Shown one piece after another: positions 63,633 to 64,000 of a stretch of DNA of 64,000 bases (positions are counted from its first letter, which is position 1; the number at the start of each line of letters is the position of its first letter). The notes beneath the pieces were generated by a model. It searched no databases and was not told the origin of the DNA. It saw nothing but the letters and a program-made list of their open reading frames with translations. The translations under genes were made by a program, and so were the position numbers. Source of the DNA: an uncultured Dehalococcoidia bacterium (GTDB taxonomy: Bacteria > Chloroflexota > Dehalococcoidia > Lucifugimonadales > UBA3495); contig CATOSP010000002.1 in the NCBI GenBank assembly GCA_951812625.1, positions 434,001 through 498,000 on the forward strand, written 5' to 3'.

Positions 63633-64000
63633 ATGCCAATTCTGGATGTGAACGGCGACCGGTTCCACTACCATGTGGACAACTTCTCCGACCCCTGGCG
63701 GGCGCAGGAGGCGGTGCTGCTGCACCACTCGGCGGGAGGAAATCTGCACAGGTGGCGTGCCTGGGCGCCCACCCTGGCCCGGTCCGGCCCGGTGGTGCGA
63801 TTCGACATGCGAGGACACGCCGGGACGCCTCCTCCTCCAGACCTGCGGTTCTCCCTGCCCGACCTGGCCGCCGACATTGCCCGGGTGATGGATGCGCTGG
63901 ATATAGACAAGGCACACCTGGTTGGGGCTTCGGCGGGTGGCATCATAAGCCTGCGTTTCGCTCATGACTTCCCTGACCGGCTCCATAGCCTGACGCTCGT
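63633..64000 (+). CDS. Alpha/beta hydrolase, N-terminal part (cut by window edge)
   Basis: From ATG 63633 the frame is open to the window end: MPILDVNGDRFHYHVDN, the oxyanion region VLLHHSAGGNLHRW, RFDMRGHAG, and the nucleophile elbow VGASAGGIISL. It is the N-terminal 122 residues of an alpha/beta hydrolase resembling 3-oxoadipate enol-lactonases. The track does not list it because it has no stop. Substrate unknown. Confidence 0.85.
   Translation, partial: MPILDVNGDRFHYHVDNFSDPWRAQEAVLLHHSAGGNLHRWRAWAPTLARSGPVVRFDMRGHAGTPPPPDLRFSLPDLAADIARVMDALDIDKAHLVGASAGGIISLRFAHDFPDRLHSLTL

Noticed and set aside
1-64000. CRISPR arrays, tRNA or rRNA genes, insertion sequences
   Set aside because: I read the intergenic gaps for regularly spaced repeats, tRNA T-loop sequences and transposase frames and found none; a covariance search would be more sensitive.

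Overview
This is a GC-rich bacterial chromosome segment with densely packed genes on both strands and frequent GTG and TTG starts. The gene mix suggests Chloroflexota, probably a Dehalococcoidia or SAR202-like lineage. It includes an LLM flavin oxidoreductase, a CaiB/BaiF CoA-transferase, several amidohydrolases and polysaccharide deacetylases, an AccD-AccA fusion and a dnaJ-hspR-clp operon. This placement is inferred from content; no rRNA, tRNA or ribosomal protein marker was seen. No CRISPR array, insertion sequence or complete prophage was found.

Layout. 0-2.4 kb: two tandem von Willebrand A proteins (the first cut by the window edge) and a small membrane protein. 2.5-7.2 kb: housekeeping genes (tsaD, CNNM/CorC-type transporter, histidine phosphatase, tilS). 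7.2-12.5 kb: a catabolic block on the minus strand (DUF6282-like hydrolase, small lipoprotein, two PuuE-like deacetylases, amidase and AtzG/GatC-like partner), with a broken HicB relic. 12.8-19.9 kb: fused acetyl-CoA carboxyltransferase, Mrp and MIP18 Fe-S proteins, quinone oxidoreductase, an unusual integrase-N-domain/GreA fusion, a peroxiredoxin with in-frame UGA, and an MBL exonuclease. 20.0-25.6 kb: the branched-chain amino acid genes ilvB-ilvN-ilvC-leuA behind a T-box leader with promoter, antiterminator and terminator. 25.9-30.1 kb: metG, polyprenyl synthase, YtcJ-like amidohydrolase. 30.4-35.7 kb: stress operon dnaJ-hspR-clpC followed by an alpha/beta hydrolase and a VTT membrane protein. 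35.9-45.7 kb: gamma-carbonic anhydrase, CoA-transferase, hisS, LLM oxidoreductase, cyclase, GlcG/HbpS protein, hisF-HAD-hisIE and an S51 peptidase. 46-52.5 kb: argS, a heterodimeric ABC exporter and a DsbA/FrnE-family protein with in-frame UGA. 52.6-56.6 kb: HAD hydrolase, rpiB, otsB, otsA. 56.8-59.4 kb: an accessory island with a repeat-flanked small ORF and a TcmP/DUF5131 pair. 59.5-64 kb: M20 peptidase, two alpha/beta hydrolases (the last partial) and an MFS exporter.

The strongest unusual signal is two independent thiol-redox genes, a peroxiredoxin and a DsbA/FrnE-like protein. Each is interrupted by a single UGA exactly at the catalytic cysteine codon. Each has a good ribosome binding site, an intact remaining frame, and a hairpin at the right distance downstream to act as a bacterial SECIS element. 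I interpret both as selenoproteins that ordinary gene calling would report as truncated genes. A second signal is a repeat family with a 29-bp core shared by three copies, two of which flank a small basic ORF as direct repeats. A third is a GreA transcript-cleavage factor carrying an N-terminal tyrosine-recombinase-type DNA-binding domain.
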